From a virus: a stretch of DNA of 64,000 nt. The stretch covers positions 62,001-126,000 of IMG/VR virus record IMGVR_UViG_3300036985_006490; one strand, given 5' to 3'. Made by a program: the position numbers and the translations under genes. Every line of letters starts with the position of its first letter. Position 1 is the stretch's first letter. Below, piece by piece: positions 7,986 through 16,669 of the stretch. The notes below the pieces were generated by a model, which saw only the letters and a list, made by a program, of their open reading frames with translations, made no database searches and had not been told where the DNA came from.

Positions 7986-9662
7986 TTAAAAGTCTAATGT
8001 ACGAGGTCCCTCGAGTATTTTATTATCCCAGTTCAAAAAACCATCCTCACCCCAATATGAGTCGGATTCAAAGAATGTTCCATTATAACACTTTTTGGTT
8101 ATTTTTACGGGTTCAAATCTGTCATCGTTTACGTAATATAACATTTTCAAATCCAATTTCAATAGCCAGTGTATCCATTCATCCGATAATTTCCCATTGT
8201 ATTTCCCCAAACTTTGTACTCTACGACACTTGGCCTTATCATCCTCTCGATATAACTGATATTCAATAGTTGCCCTATCTTCAGAATATCTTGAACCCTT
8301 TCTTAAAGATATAATTATATTTGACGGCTTTCCAATATAGGTTTTTACACAATTTGATTGGGCTGAACTCTCTTCATTATATGATATTGAATCATCCAAT
8401 AATACAGGATAATACTCTCCTAATGGTTGTTCCAAATGTTCGTAAGAATAGATAGGATAAATCCTTTCATAGTGACCATTTTTATAGAATGTTAATTTAT
8501 CCGACCAATCCAAATGTTCATTTCTGAAGACATCCACATCATTACTCATCCACCTCAAATCAGTTTCACCATACATTTTTAATTGGGTGTAAATTTCAAT
8601 GTGGTCGATGAATGTATAGGTGTCTAACATTTCCTCAAAATATACTTTCTTGAATAGATTGAATACTCTACGTAGTTCATCTTTACCAATTACATTTACA
8701 AACTCAGCGGGAATATTTCTATCATTGATTTTGAACTCAGAATTCAAAGTTTGTAAAATAAAATCATCATCCTGATTAATCCAATCATCACCGAATAATT
8801 TTCTTGCTATCAAGTACAAGTCCAAGTTAAGTCCTTTGCAACTATGAAGACATTTTTTTAATTTCTTTCCAGTCAATCCATTATGTATCATAAACGTATC
8901 CACCAATCGATTGTCATTCTTTTTGAGTATCTTTCTAAAGATCGGGCCAACTAATTTGGAAGAATACAAAAGGAAATTGTTTGGATACTTAATTCCTTTT
9001 TTGTCTAAATAAAACTTGAATAATCTTTTATCCAGACTAAACTCACTAAACGATCCTCTCCCATCAATCTCATTAACAAATTTTGATAATGCGTCCACAG
9101 CAACCTCTACAGAGTTATGCGAATATGACCATATCTTATCTCTTATAACATATCCAATATTTGATGCCGGTTCGTTTAAGAAATAATTTTTGTTAAGTTT
9201 TTTCCTTACTTTCTTTTTATTTTGATAATTGTGTAGAAATCCTGAATATACATCACCATTTTTGGTGTTAACGGTAATATAGTCCACGTTCCGAACAACT
9301 TTGAACCACTTGTTTCCAACTCTTCTTTCTCTGAACCCATTAAAGACCTTCATAGAGACCTTATCTCCATCACGTTCAACCACAACCATCAAATAAGATT
9401 TGAGTACTCTGGCTAAAGGATTTCCGTAGTGTAAAACAAAATCCTCCTCAACATTAGAAACAAAATTCTCTAAATAAACATCAGATTTTTTTGAATAGTT
9501 TACTTTATCATTTGCGTGAAGTAATTGATTCCAAATATCTGCCTCAGTTTCATCCTCAAAAAAATATTTGTTCTTTGAATGTGGAAATGTAATCGGGACG
9601 GTGTCATGAAACACGACCGTGGTGTAAGATTCATAATTAACTTTGAAAATTTCTTCTTTCAT
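7986..9662 (-). CDS. PcfJ-like domain protein
   Basis: 558 residues. The C-terminal quarter has the PcfJ-like pattern: QSNCVKTY (about residues 436-443), then IIISLRKGS, RATIEYQLY and VQSLGKYNGKLSDEW. In PcfJ proteins of conjugative plasmids and phages the same order CV..Y / S.R / ATIE / Q..G..N is conserved; the activity is unknown. The first 350 residues are helical and unfamiliar. It is the longest gene in its operon and lies downstream of a terminator for the DUF932 gene. The assignment rests on motif order, so it is moderate. Confidence 0.65.
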   Translation of the reverse strand: MKEEIFKVNYESYTTVVFHDTVPITFPHSKNKYFFEDETEADIWNQLLHANDKVNYSKKSDVYLENFVSNVEEDFVLHYGNPLARVLKSYLMVVVERDGDKVSMKVFNGFRERRVGNKWFKVVRNVDYITVNTKNGDVYSGFLHNYQNKKKVRKKLNKNYFLNEPASNIGYVIRDKIWSYSHNSVEVAVDALSKFVNEIDGRGSFSEFSLDKRLFKFYLDKKGIKYPNNFLLYSSKLVGPIFRKILKKNDNRLVDTFMIHNGLTGKKLKKCLHSCKGLNLDLYLIARKLFGDDWINQDDDFILQTLNSEFKINDRNIPAEFVNVIGKDELRRVFNLFKKVYFEEMLDTYTFIDHIEIYTQLKMYGETDLRWMSNDVDVFRNEHLDWSDKLTFYKNGHYERIYPIYSYEHLEQPLGEYYPVLLDDSISYNEESSAQSNCVKTYIGKPSNIIISLRKGSRYSEDRATIEYQLYREDDKAKCRRVQSLGKYNGKLSDEWIHWLLKLDLKMLYYVNDDRFEPVKITKKCYNGTFFESDSYWGEDGFLNWDNKILEGPRTLDF

Positions 9663-9673
9663 ATTTTAATTAT

Positions 9674-9705
9674 AATAAAAAAAATGGGGGATATAAACCC
9701 CCCAC
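9674..9705 (-). terminator. Rho-independent terminator after the DUF932 gene
   Basis: Minus-strand stem TGGGGG / CCCCCA with a loop of about 8 bases followed by TTTTTTTTATTAT. It ends the transcript of the 9710-10459 gene. Confidence 0.85.
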
Positions 9706-9709
9706 TTAA

Positions 9710-10459
9710 TTAACAATAAGACTCTGCCAACTCCCAAAGATTAGTATTAATCTTGTTGATGGATTGGAAGTTTTTCAATTCCTTCATTGAAGTAAATCTT
9801 CCTTTTTCGGATTGGTATCTCAAACCTCCTCGAACAAACTTCTCTTGGATTACGTTGAACGTAGTCCAAACTGAACTTCCCGAATCCTCATGTCTGATAG
9901 GGTGAAGGAAGTCCTCAAATTTGATTTTAGGAACTGATCCTTTTTCCCAACGGATTGAGGTGGCTTTGGTGACAAAGTCAACCACTTTTTCTTCATCCAA
10001 GAATGTGGTCTCCATTTTACCCACAGACCTTTGGATTACTGGCAGTCTTTCCGCAAATTGGTCTGTGATTTGTTTCACTGTTCCCATGTCAAACTTCATG
10101 TGTTTAACAGAAATTTTATCCGAAAGGGATGTTGGTACTGTTAAACCATTAGAACAAACTAATCGATGAAGTCCTGCACTTACTGAGAACGTACTCATTC
10201 CGTTGTGGGAATTTTTGATAATCGCCTCAACCAAAGAATCACCTACCTGTGGAAATTCCACATTACGTAGTCTTAACTCATGCTGAGCGTAAAATCCTCT
10301 ACCATTTTGGTTAGCGGAGAATACTTTCCATCCTTCATTCTCAAAGTTTTCGAGAATATCCATTGTCGGTACAAAAGTGTACTTGTTCGACATTTTTGGA
10401 GATGGAGAGGTGGTGAATACTGAGGGAGCGATTCTCTTGAGGTAGTCTGTCGTTATCAT
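9710..10459 (-). CDS. DUF932 (phage/plasmid-like protein)
   Basis: 249 residues. Family hallmarks: FVPTMDILENFENEGW near residue 27, YAQHELRLR near 53, HRLVCSNGLTV near 107 and the late block WTTFNVIQEKFVRGG near 198. DUF932 proteins are widespread in phages and plasmids with no settled function. The start at 10459 gives the normal family N-terminus. It is followed by a terminator, so it closes its transcription unit. Confidence 0.9.
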   Translation of the reverse strand: MITTDYLKRIAPSVFTTSPSPKMSNKYTFVPTMDILENFENEGWKVFSANQNGRGFYAQHELRLRNVEFPQVGDSLVEAIIKNSHNGMSTFSVSAGLHRLVCSNGLTVPTSLSDKISVKHMKFDMGTVKQITDQFAERLPVIQRSVGKMETTFLDEEKVVDFVTKATSIRWEKGSVPKIKFEDFLHPIRHEDSGSSVWTTFNVIQEKFVRGGLRYQSEKGRFTSMKELKNFQSINKINTNLWELAESYC

Positions 10460-10511
10460 GTCTTATTGATTTAGAATTCAAAGATATGATAAAAAATTTA
10501 ATTCACCAAAC

Positions 10512-10781
10512 TCAATTCAAAAAAAGATCTCCAAAAATAGTTTTTTGTGTTGCGTTAATTTTAGTTTCTTTAGGATGATTAATTTCTGAACACAAATGTA
10601 GTAATTGCGATTGAGTGAGGCTAACATCCTCGCCCTTTTCATAATTTTTAATCGCGGCTTCTTTGATTTTTATATAAAAAGATTCCTCCCTGTCTTTTGA
10701 CACCAAGTTCAATAAATCATTAGGATTTTCTCTGAAAAACTTAATGACATTGTTCATGTATATTTCTACATCAAGATTCAT
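10512..10781 (-). CDS. Hypothetical helical phage protein
   Basis: 89 residues, entirely helical by composition, with DLLNLVSKDREESFYIKIKE and the motif NYEKGEDVSLTQSQLLHLC. I recall similar short proteins in phages of Bacteroidetes without a function. It lies 17 bases downstream of the leucine-rich WCT protein gene. Confidence 0.65.
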   Translation of the reverse strand: MNLDVEIYMNNVIKFFRENPNDLLNLVSKDREESFYIKIKEAAIKNYEKGEDVSLTQSQLLHLCSEINHPKETKINATQKTIFGDLFLN

Positions 10782-10798
10782 AAAACATCATTTAAGAA

Positions 10799-12124
10799 TT
10801 AACCACCCAAATCCCACATACCAGGTTGCATCTCTTCACCCTTCTCAGTAATTGAACTTGGAATTTTCGCATTAGGACTTTCCTTAAGATTCAAGAACAT
10901 TAGACTTGGTAAATTAGCGATACATTCAGGTACCGTTGTCAACTCAGGATTTTTCATTACCGCCAAGAATTTCAATCTTGGTAAATCACAAACTGATTCT
11001 GGTATACTTTTGAATGAAACATTATCTGTAATAATATGAACCAAATTCTGAAATTTACCAATCTCTTGGGGAAGTTCTATTTTGACACTATCTTTACTGT
11101 CTCTATTTTGTATCGAGAAAGATTCTAATGTATCAGGTAAACTTCCAATCAAGTCATCCAATCCATATAAGGAAATAAATTTACCAACTGCACCAGAAGA
11201 TAAACCATCGACTTTGAACTCTTTCCCTGAAGTACCTGTAAGACCTTTTGCAAACTCAGGTTTGAAGAAATCTTTAAGTTCATTCATAGGTCCATTTAAT
11301 AACTGAACCAAATCCTGTTGACGATCATCCTTATCCATGAATTGATTGGATGGGAAGTGAAACTGATATCTATTTTTGGGTAGACCTGTGGTTGGACTAA
11401 CATCTGTGTCGTTTGGATTGAAGACAACATATAATGGTCCGTCTTTAATGTATCTTTCAAACCAACTAGCTCCTGGCGCCGATGTACACCATCTTGTTTC
11501 TACATTGTTACCACCATAAAAACATGCCGCTTCTTTTCCAACTTGTCCTTTATCTTCAATTTCCACAACTCTCCAATTAGGACCTTCAAATACCAATTTA
11601 GCACCAGGGTGAACTGGCGCAGATTTTCTTTCTGCCTTGGTTGTAGTTGCTAAGGTTAAATCAAAATCCTTAACCGCATCATATAATTGGTCAGCCGTCA
11701 ATTTATTAATGTCTCTCATTTCTTGAGGAAGACGGCCCTTAAATCTCTCAAACTTTTTAAGATCATCAGTTACTTTATATAAGTCTTCCAAGAAAACTTC
11801 TTTAGATCTCTTTACATCTCTTTCGTATGAATAATCACCAAAAGAACTTTCAGTCTTAGGCTGTAAATAATTTTTTATCAACCATGGTACATAACTACCA
11901 GCCTTGATTTTACCTAATTCTTCAGGAGTTGCAGTTTCAACATCTACGTTGTTCAATCTAGTTGTCGGGTCAGCCAAAACTAAATTCAAAAATTCTTTCT
12001 TGGAAAGTTTTGGTTTTGTCTTCTTCCCCTCTTTATCCTCACCAGGTTTGGTTAAAGCATTCAATAATACCTCAAATCTTGACTGTTCAACTATGATTGA
12101 TTTTAATAACGAAGTAAATTTCAT
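10799..12124 (-). CDS. WCT-domain protein with leucine-rich repeats and a head-targeting-like leader
   Basis: 441 residues. Residues 1-13 (MKFTSLLKSIIVE) look like a T4-type capsid-targeting leader ending in I-x-E. Residues 40-160 are helical. Residues 175-265 carry the motif TRWCTSAPGASWFERYIKDG (W212, C213, T214), shared with the protein at 33542. Residues about 340-430 hold leucine-rich repeats (LPQEIGKFQNL, SVCDLPRLKFL, CIANLPSLMFL). The architecture suggests a packaged, ejected effector in which the repeats bind a host partner and the conserved Cys domain acts; that is inference. An ATATTTATTAA element lies upstream. Confidence 0.75.
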   Translation of the reverse strand: MKFTSLLKSIIVEQSRFEVLLNALTKPGEDKEGKKTKPKLSKKEFLNLVLADPTTRLNNVDVETATPEELGKIKAGSYVPWLIKNYLQPKTESSFGDYSYERDVKRSKEVFLEDLYKVTDDLKKFERFKGRLPQEMRDINKLTADQLYDAVKDFDLTLATTTKAERKSAPVHPGAKLVFEGPNWRVVEIEDKGQVGKEAACFYGGNNVETRWCTSAPGASWFERYIKDGPLYVVFNPNDTDVSPTTGLPKNRYQFHFPSNQFMDKDDRQQDLVQLLNGPMNELKDFFKPEFAKGLTGTSGKEFKVDGLSSGAVGKFISLYGLDDLIGSLPDTLESFSIQNRDSKDSVKIELPQEIGKFQNLVHIITDNVSFKSIPESVCDLPRLKFLAVMKNPELTTVPECIANLPSLMFLNLKESPNAKIPSSITEKGEEMQPGMWDLGG

Positions 12125-12140
12125 CTATTTTTAATTTATT

Positions 12141-12152
12141 AATAAATATATT
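12141..12152 (-). promoter_or_regulatory. Candidate late-promoter element ATATATTTATT
   Basis: Minus-strand ATATATTTATTAATAAATT, about 16 bases from the ATG at 12124. It matches the element at 761, 4941 and 18151 except for the leading G. Inferred. Confidence 0.35.
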
Positions 12153-12168
12153 GTTATTACAAAAATAA

Positions 12169-13008
12169 TTAATAATTCAATATTAACAGCTCTTCTCCCA
12201 TATTTTGTTTTATACCCTTCTTAGCCGCGGCTGCCTTCGCAAATTCTTTTTTCTCCCATCGGAAACTATCTTCAGGAAACCATTTGTGTAACAACTCAAA
12301 ATCATAATAAGATAAACTAAATTTTCCTTGAACCTTGTTCAACACATTTGCCAATCTCTCATGGTCTTCCCTGTCGAAGTCGTGATTACTATAATAGTTT
12401 TCAGTCTTCCAATAAGGAGGATCCATATAGATGTAGGTTGTCGGAGAATCATACTTCTCAATCACATCTTGAAAGTCTAAATTTTCAACATGAGTGATTT
12501 TTGTGAAATGTTCAACCCAATTAGGTTTACTCAATTTATCTCTAAAAGCAAGATACTTTGACCTATACTTTCCTTTAAGGTCTATAAAGCTTGATGTCTC
12601 AGGTTTACTTCCACTAAATACTTGTGATAACACATAGACATACTTTGCTGCTGTAACATAGTCAGGATATTCAACCTTAAATCCCTCTCCAAATATTTCA
12701 CTTTGGAAACTTACAAATTTTTCTTTCAGCTCTTGTGAAGCATTATCCACACCGACTTGTTGGACTTCAATTTCATCCATTACACGTTGAAGTTCGGATG
12801 GGTTTTGAACACACTTGAATAAATTGTAATTTAATGGATTAAAGTCATTGTAAACGACTTTCTTAAGGTTTGGATACTTCTCCAAGTCCATATTAAAAAA
12901 ACACCAGAACATACCTGAAAATGGTTCTACGTACGTTTCCATGTCTGTGGGATAAAATGGAACAATCCATTTACCTATTTTTGATTTACCTCCAATATAA
13001 CTTATCAT
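12169..13008 (-). CDS. Dam-type N6-adenine DNA methyltransferase (D12 class)
   Basis: 279 residues. N-terminal IGGKSKIGKWI and SAM-binding motif YVEPFSGM (about residues 25-32), then catalytic DPPYW near residue 196. This order is the D12/alpha class to which Dam belongs, methylating adenine in short sites such as GATC. The target site cannot be read from sequence. The protein is about the length of Dam. Downstream of the start region it stands alone with no nuclease partner, so protection of phage DNA or regulation is likely. Confidence 0.9.
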   Translation of the reverse strand: MISYIGGKSKIGKWIVPFYPTDMETYVEPFSGMFWCFFNMDLEKYPNLKKVVYNDFNPLNYNLFKCVQNPSELQRVMDEIEVQQVGVDNASQELKEKFVSFQSEIFGEGFKVEYPDYVTAAKYVYVLSQVFSGSKPETSSFIDLKGKYRSKYLAFRDKLSKPNWVEHFTKITHVENLDFQDVIEKYDSPTTYIYMDPPYWKTENYYSNHDFDREDHERLANVLNKVQGKFSLSYYDFELLHKWFPEDSFRWEKKEFAKAAAAKKGIKQNMGEELLILNY

Positions 13009-13043
13009 GAAACAATGATAATAAAAAAATTCAACAAAGGCAA

Positions 13044-13217
13044 TTACTTATAACAATTTTTGTATGGACGACATGAAGCTTTCTGAGTGAATCCCATTTC
13101 ATCACACGGAGTAGATTCACAATAGGATTTACTATACTTACGAGGTTTTTTATATTTCCCCTGTTCCTTTTCATCAAGGTACATATAAAGAATTCTACGA
13201 ATTTGTTCACTTAACAT
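13044..13217 (-). CDS. Small Cys-rich basic protein
   Basis: 57 residues, not captured by a longer reading frame. The C-terminal half holds four cysteines (YCESTPCDEMGFTQKASC...NCYK) with spacing C-x5-C-x10-C-x5-C, plausible for metal binding. The N-terminus MLSEQIRRIL and the PRKYSKSY stretch are basic. I recall the SYC..TPC..MGFTQKASC motif in several marine phage proteins without a function. Its start lies 10 bases from the divergent gene at 13228. Confidence 0.65.
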   Translation of the reverse strand: MLSEQIRRILYMYLDEKEQGKYKKPRKYSKSYCESTPCDEMGFTQKASCRPYKNCYK

Positions 13218-13227
13218 ACTTATAATT

Positions 13228-13368
13228 ATGGCCGAATGTAAAAAATGTAATCAAAAACCAACCAGCAAGACCCAATATTTTACAATTATCGTTGGAGTTT
13301 ATCTATTAGTTTCCTCAGTTTACGGTACAATTAAAATATTAGAATCTATTTTTGAATTATTTAAGTAG
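13228..13368 (+). CDS. Small membrane protein with CxxC start
   Basis: 46 residues: [11 protein letters not shown], then one transmembrane segment ([18 protein letters not shown]) and a short amphipathic tail. CKKC near the N-terminus could bind metal. Plus strand, starting 10 bases from the divergent Cys-rich gene and overlapping the end of dnaJ by 8 bases. Function unknown; holin-like size but isolated from the lysis genes. Confidence 0.6.
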   Translation: MAECKKCNQKPTSKTQYFTIIVGVYLLVSSVYGTIKILESIFELFK

Positions 13369-14278
13369 TCTTCTCAAATTTGACGTTCAATTTTAGATAC
13401 ATGTCACCACCATTATAACCCTTCCCTCTTAATCTCAAAGGTTTAGACGAATCAAATATCTTTGGTGAATCTATTCTTAACTCGCCATCGGGATGTGGAA
13501 TATTATATTTATCTTTTTTCAGGTCTTCTAAATTAAAAAACAAATTGTAAATTAAATCATTATTGAATTTCTCGAACCCATCTTTTGGTACAAGCTCAAT
13601 TTGAATCACTAAATCCCCATACTCCCCATTCTTAAAATCACCCGCTCTTTCTACTTTTAGATACTGTCCACTATCAACACCTTTGGGTATCATAATCCTT
13701 AAGTCCGCGGCGTTCTGTTTGGTACCTCTACCATCACACCCATAACATCTATGAACCAAAGTATATCCTCGACCTCCACACGTTGGACATGCTGACCTAA
13801 TTTGTTGGCTCATGAATCCAGTTCCCATAGTTTTAATAAAAACCCCTTGCCCATTACAAGAACCGCAGACTTGTTGTTCACCACCTGACCCACTACATAC
13901 ATTACAATGAGTATCTTTCATGTATTGGATAGTCTTCTCATCACCTTTGTAGGATTCAATAGGACTAATTTGTACCTTTACAATCTTATCGGGGGCACTT
14001 TTCCTTTTGGGTTGTTGAACCCCTCCACCACCAAACATTTGTGAGAACATTTGTTCATAAGCAGTACCTTGGAACGGGTTACTACCTCTGTTATCATATT
14101 GAGATCGTTTTTCAGGGTTACTAAGGGTCTCATAAGCCTCAGCAATTTCTTTGAACATCTCCTCCCCTTGAGGGTTTTTATCTGGATGGTATTGAGATGC
14201 GAGTTTCCTATAGGACTTTTTTATTTCGTCCTGAGAGGCTTTCTCTTCAACTTCTAAAATTTTATAGTAATCTTTCAT
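13361..14278 (-). CDS. dnaJ: DnaJ co-chaperone
   Basis: 305 residues. J domain with HPD ([10 protein letters not shown]) near residue 31, a short Gly-rich linker (FGGGG near 83), and four zinc motifs [24 protein letters not shown] and CYGCDGRG, then a C-terminal peptide-binding domain. Cellular DnaJ is about 370 residues; here the G/F region and C-terminus are shortened. It would stimulate host DnaK, probably for virion protein folding or replication complex remodelling. The start at 14278 lies 2 bases from a divergent ATG. Confidence 0.95.
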   Translation of the reverse strand: MKDYYKILEVEEKASQDEIKKSYRKLASQYHPDKNPQGEEMFKEIAEAYETLSNPEKRSQYDNRGSNPFQGTAYEQMFSQMFGGGGVQQPKRKSAPDKIVKVQISPIESYKGDEKTIQYMKDTHCNVCSGSGGEQQVCGSCNGQGVFIKTMGTGFMSQQIRSACPTCGGRGYTLVHRCYGCDGRGTKQNAADLRIMIPKGVDSGQYLKVERAGDFKNGEYGDLVIQIELVPKDGFEKFNNDLIYNLFFNLEDLKKDKYNIPHPDGELRIDSPKIFDSSKPLRLRGKGYNGGDMYLKLNVKFEKTT

Positions 14279-14280
14279 AT

Positions 14281-14925
14281 ATGGAGAACTACATGGTAGT
14301 CTTATTTAAGAATAAAAAAAAGAAAAAAATTATAAATAAATTTATAACATTCTCCCGTGCTAAACAATTTTATGATAAATTAATCAAAGAATCAAACGAA
14401 GTATTGTTTGATGTTAAAGTTGAAGGTGGTAAAGAATGTAGGTATGAATTGGGTATTATAGAAATGAGTGCAAAACAACTAATACCAGTTTATATGACCG
14501 ATGAGTTTGGAAGAAATATTAAAGTTAAATTGGATGAAGATGGAATGACTCTGTTCAAGATTGATTCATATAAAAAAGAAGAAACCATTTATGATATTAA
14601 AGAACAGAAAAAGATTACAACACAAACTTTAATTAAAAAATATTTGAAGGGTGATGGTCTAAAAATGATTTCAGTCCTTAATAATAAAATTGTCCTTCAA
14701 GAAGATGAAAAGATTCACCTCTTTACATTAAAGTCAGAGAGTGAATCTTCAAGGTTTGCTGATAGTTTGTCCTCACATTTTTTCAAAATAAAAAGAGGAG
14801 ATTGTTTGTTTGTCAAAGACTATTCAATAGCGCAAAGGAAATCTTTATATCAGTTGTTAGAGTCTTCAGGTATTGACAAAAAAATCCTTTATAGAAAATT
14901 TACGACGTTACCTCCGTCAAAATAA
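14281..14925 (+). CDS. Hypothetical phage protein, divergent from dnaJ
   Basis: 214 residues from ATG at 14281 ([16 protein letters not shown]); a second in-frame ATG at 14293 is equally possible. Basic N-terminus followed by mixed alpha/beta segments such as [21 protein letters not shown] and [18 protein letters not shown] recall similar proteins in T4-like marine phages, function unknown. The promoter must lie inside dnaJ. The 3' end overlaps the convergent gene at 14900 by 26 bases. Confidence 0.65.
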   Translation: MENYMVVLFKNKKKKKIINKFITFSRAKQFYDKLIKESNEVLFDVKVEGGKECRYELGIIEMSAKQLIPVYMTDEFGRNIKVKLDEDGMTLFKIDSYKKEETIYDIKEQKKITTQTLIKKYLKGDGLKMISVLNNKIVLQEDEKIHLFTLKSESESSRFADSLSSHFFKIKRGDCLFVKDYSIAQRKSLYQLLESSGIDKKILYRKFTTLPPSK

Positions 14926-15130
14926 AATGAAAATCCGTACCTGAAATATCAATGGAGAATTGTTTGTGATGTCTATCCACTTCTCTGAAGTGGTTAATGA
15001 CACTATTGTATTCTCCTTTTGGTAACTCAAAAACAATTGTCGCCTTACCACTGAAAATAGTTTGACAGGATTCAGCAATTAACGCCAACTTTTCTAATTC
15101 CCCAAAATTAATATCTTTATCTTCTGCCAT
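14900..15130 (-). CDS. Hypothetical small protein
   Basis: 76 residues. Predicted alpha-beta: GELEKLALIAESCQTIFSGKATIVFELP then [17 protein letters not shown]. No domain recognised. Overlaps the convergent plus-strand gene at its end and the upstream 64-residue gene by 37 bases. Confidence 0.65.
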   Translation of the reverse strand: MAEDKDINFGELEKLALIAESCQTIFSGKATIVFELPKGEYNSVINHFREVDRHHKQFSIDISGTDFHFILTEVTS

Positions 15131-15288
15131 AATGTTAGTTTTTTAGGTATTACAAATAATTCTTCTTTTTTGATATTTCGGATCTCTTCGATATATTTTC
15201 TTTTTGTATTTTCGATGTCCTTACTATCTTTTAGTTTTTCACTTTCCAACCAATTCAGTATCGATTGGTCCCTGTTCGTCTTGCTCAT
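15094..15288 (-). CDS. Small basic protein overlapping both neighbours
   Basis: 64 residues: MSKTNRDQSILNWLESEKL, a charged helix, and a C-terminal LTLWQKIKILILGN amphipathic segment that could touch membrane. It overlaps the upstream gene by 50 bases and the downstream gene by 37, unusually long even here. The reading is protein-like (amphipathic Trp/Leu C-terminus), so I keep it. Confidence 0.55.
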   Translation of the reverse strand: MSKTNRDQSILNWLESEKLKDSKDIENTKRKYIEEIRNIKKEELFVIPKKLTLWQKIKILILGN

Positions 15289-15712
15289 AGTCTAAATCAT
15301 TATCAGTATCATCTAAATCAACATTTAACTCAGGTGTTTCATCCTCTTCTTCAAAATAAAAATTTAGATTTTTGAGTTTATCTAAATCAGTTTTTTCAAA
15401 AGTGCTCTTCAATTGTTCTACGGTTTCTTTGAACAGTCTTTCCTTTAATTCTTTTTCTTTATTCAGTTTAATGATTTTAGCGATTTTGGCTAAACTTTTA
15501 GAAACTTCTGAATCATCGATTGGTGAAACAAATGAAATACCTTTTAAATTTTGATTTTCAGCCTCGAACCCAACAATTTGACCTTCCTCAACAAGATTTC
15601 TGGGAAGTGACCATTTACTGGGGAAAACCATATCAAAACTGAGATAGTTTTTTAGTTTCCTAATTGAATGTATATACTCGACAAATGGACTTAATTCTGT
15701 GTAAAAACTCAT
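15239..15712 (-). CDS. Hypothetical protein with acidic C-terminus
   Basis: 157 residues. N-terminus MSFYTELSPFVEYIHSIRKLKNYLSFDMVFPSKWSLP, a Lys/Glu helical middle, and a highly acidic tail (VDLDDTDNDLDYEQDEQ). Possibly a phage scaffold or replication accessory; nothing decides. It overlaps the membrane protein gene upstream by 4 bases. Confidence 0.65.
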   Translation of the reverse strand: MSFYTELSPFVEYIHSIRKLKNYLSFDMVFPSKWSLPRNLVEEGQIVGFEAENQNLKGISFVSPIDDSEVSKSLAKIAKIIKLNKEKELKERLFKETVEQLKSTFEKTDLDKLKNLNFYFEEEDETPELNVDLDDTDNDLDYEQDEQGPIDTELVGK

Positions 15713-15897
15713 GATACGTATATGTAGGTGATGATATAGCTTATTGATAAACCTAAAATTATAAGTTCCCTGTTAGTATAAACCAATGGTTTTGGATTCT
15801 TTTCTAACAGGGCCCTCACAATTTTTAGTCCGTGTCTTAATGACACTAATATTGTTAACACAAATATAAACAAATATATTGTATTAATATTATGCAT
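15709..15897 (-). CDS. Two-helix membrane protein
   Basis: 62 residues from the ATG at 15897 (MHNINTIYLFIF), chosen because it overlaps the stop of the Hc1-like gene as ATGCATAA. Two hydrophobic segments (IYLFIFVLTILVSL and ELIILGLSISYIITYIYV) flank a basic loop. Size and topology fit a small inner-membrane protein; no family assigned. Confidence 0.6.
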   Translation of the reverse strand: MHNINTIYLFIFVLTILVSLRHGLKIVRALLEKNPKPLVYTNRELIILGLSISYIITYIYVS

Positions 15898-16072
15898 TTT
15901 TATCTGCTTTGCTGTGTTCAAGAACTTCAGTTCTAAATTCTTGAAGTAATGATTTTAATTCTTGTGCAGATTTTCTTGCACGGGTACCCGCACTTTTATT
16001 ACCTTTATAGAATTTAGTTGCATCAACTGATAATAACTCAGTAAGTTCTTTAATTTTTTCTAATGTTTCCAT
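15890..16072 (-). CDS. Histone H1-like (Hc1-type) DNA-associated protein
   Basis: 60 residues. The central block KGNKSAGTRARKSAQELKSLLQEFR closely follows the Bacteroidetes histone-H1-like family pattern GNKAAGTRARK..L..L...LR. Those proteins are small, Lys/Ala-rich and bind DNA in the nucleoid. Here fewer Lys/Ala residues are present and the tail is acidic (EHSKADKNA), so binding may be altered. The gene points to gene exchange with a Bacteroidetes host. It could compact phage DNA or compete with host nucleoid proteins (inference). Confidence 0.75.
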   Translation of the reverse strand: METLEKIKELTELLSVDATKFYKGNKSAGTRARKSAQELKSLLQEFRTEVLEHSKADKNA

Positions 16073-16153
16073 TTCTAATTTAATTAATGTTTATTGTTTA
16101 TGTTCATAAAAATAACTTTTTTTACTCCTGTGTAAATAGAGTATGGTTTTTTT

Positions 16154-16630
16154 CTACTTAACATTTTTTTCCATCATCTTATAAATCTCAGTAATCATGT
16201 CTAAATCTGATTTACTAAATGGTTTAGATATGTTGAATATCTCATTAAGAAATACTGGCACAGAGTCTTTAACATTCTTCTGAGTTTGATGGTAAAATGT
16301 GTCCATATAAAATGACTTCAAATAGTTTTTGTGCTCCCCATCTATTGTGATAGTAATATTTTCTTTCTGAAAATTTTCAACCATCTTGCCCCAACACCAA
16401 TCGAAGTGAGATTTTTTATCATCGGGAGACATAACTATTTTAGTTTCGGGTGAATCCCCATTTGAATCACCCATGTAGGTGTCAGTAATAACATAGTGTA
16501 ATGATTTGAATATATCTCCGTATAATTCAATTTTCTCATAAATCATGTTGTGTACATTGAACCATGTAACCACCTCATCATTCGGAAGTGGTTTGGCTAT
16601 CCAATTAAAAAAATTCTCCATAGAGTTCAT
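16154..16630 (-). CDS. Conserved phage protein with start codon inside a hairpin
   Basis: 158 residues, MNSMENFFNWIAKPLPNDEV. The body is alpha-helical with DTYMGDSNGDSPETK and a WCWGKM motif. I recall similar proteins starting MEQFFNWIAKP in T4-like phages, without a function. The ATG at 16630 sits in the loop of a perfect 12-base inverted repeat and a second in-frame ATG (4th codon) lies in its 3' arm, so initiation may be controlled by RNA structure. Confidence 0.75.
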   Translation of the reverse strand: MNSMENFFNWIAKPLPNDEVVTWFNVHNMIYEKIELYGDIFKSLHYVITDTYMGDSNGDSPETKIVMSPDDKKSHFDWCWGKMVENFQKENITITIDGEHKNYLKSFYMDTFYHQTQKNVKDSVPVFLNEIFNISKPFSKSDLDMITEIYKMMEKNVK

Positions 16631-16641
16631 CTATGGAGAAT
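16613..16641. repeat. Perfect 12-bp inverted repeat over a start codon
   Basis: ATTCTCCATAGA (16613-16624) and TCTATGGAGAAT (16630-16641) are exact inverted copies separated by GTTCA. On the minus-strand mRNA the first ATG of the 16154-16630 gene spans the loop edge and the second lies in the stem. It may be a translational switch or a protein-binding operator; no T run follows, so it is not a terminator. Confidence 0.7.
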
Positions 16642-16669
16642 ATAATATAAATCTAATAAATGTGAATTT

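Noticed and set aside
13228-13368. Holin for the lysis cassette
   Set aside because: It is 6 kb from the amidase and on the other strand; only one transmembrane segment is clear, so no holin call is made.
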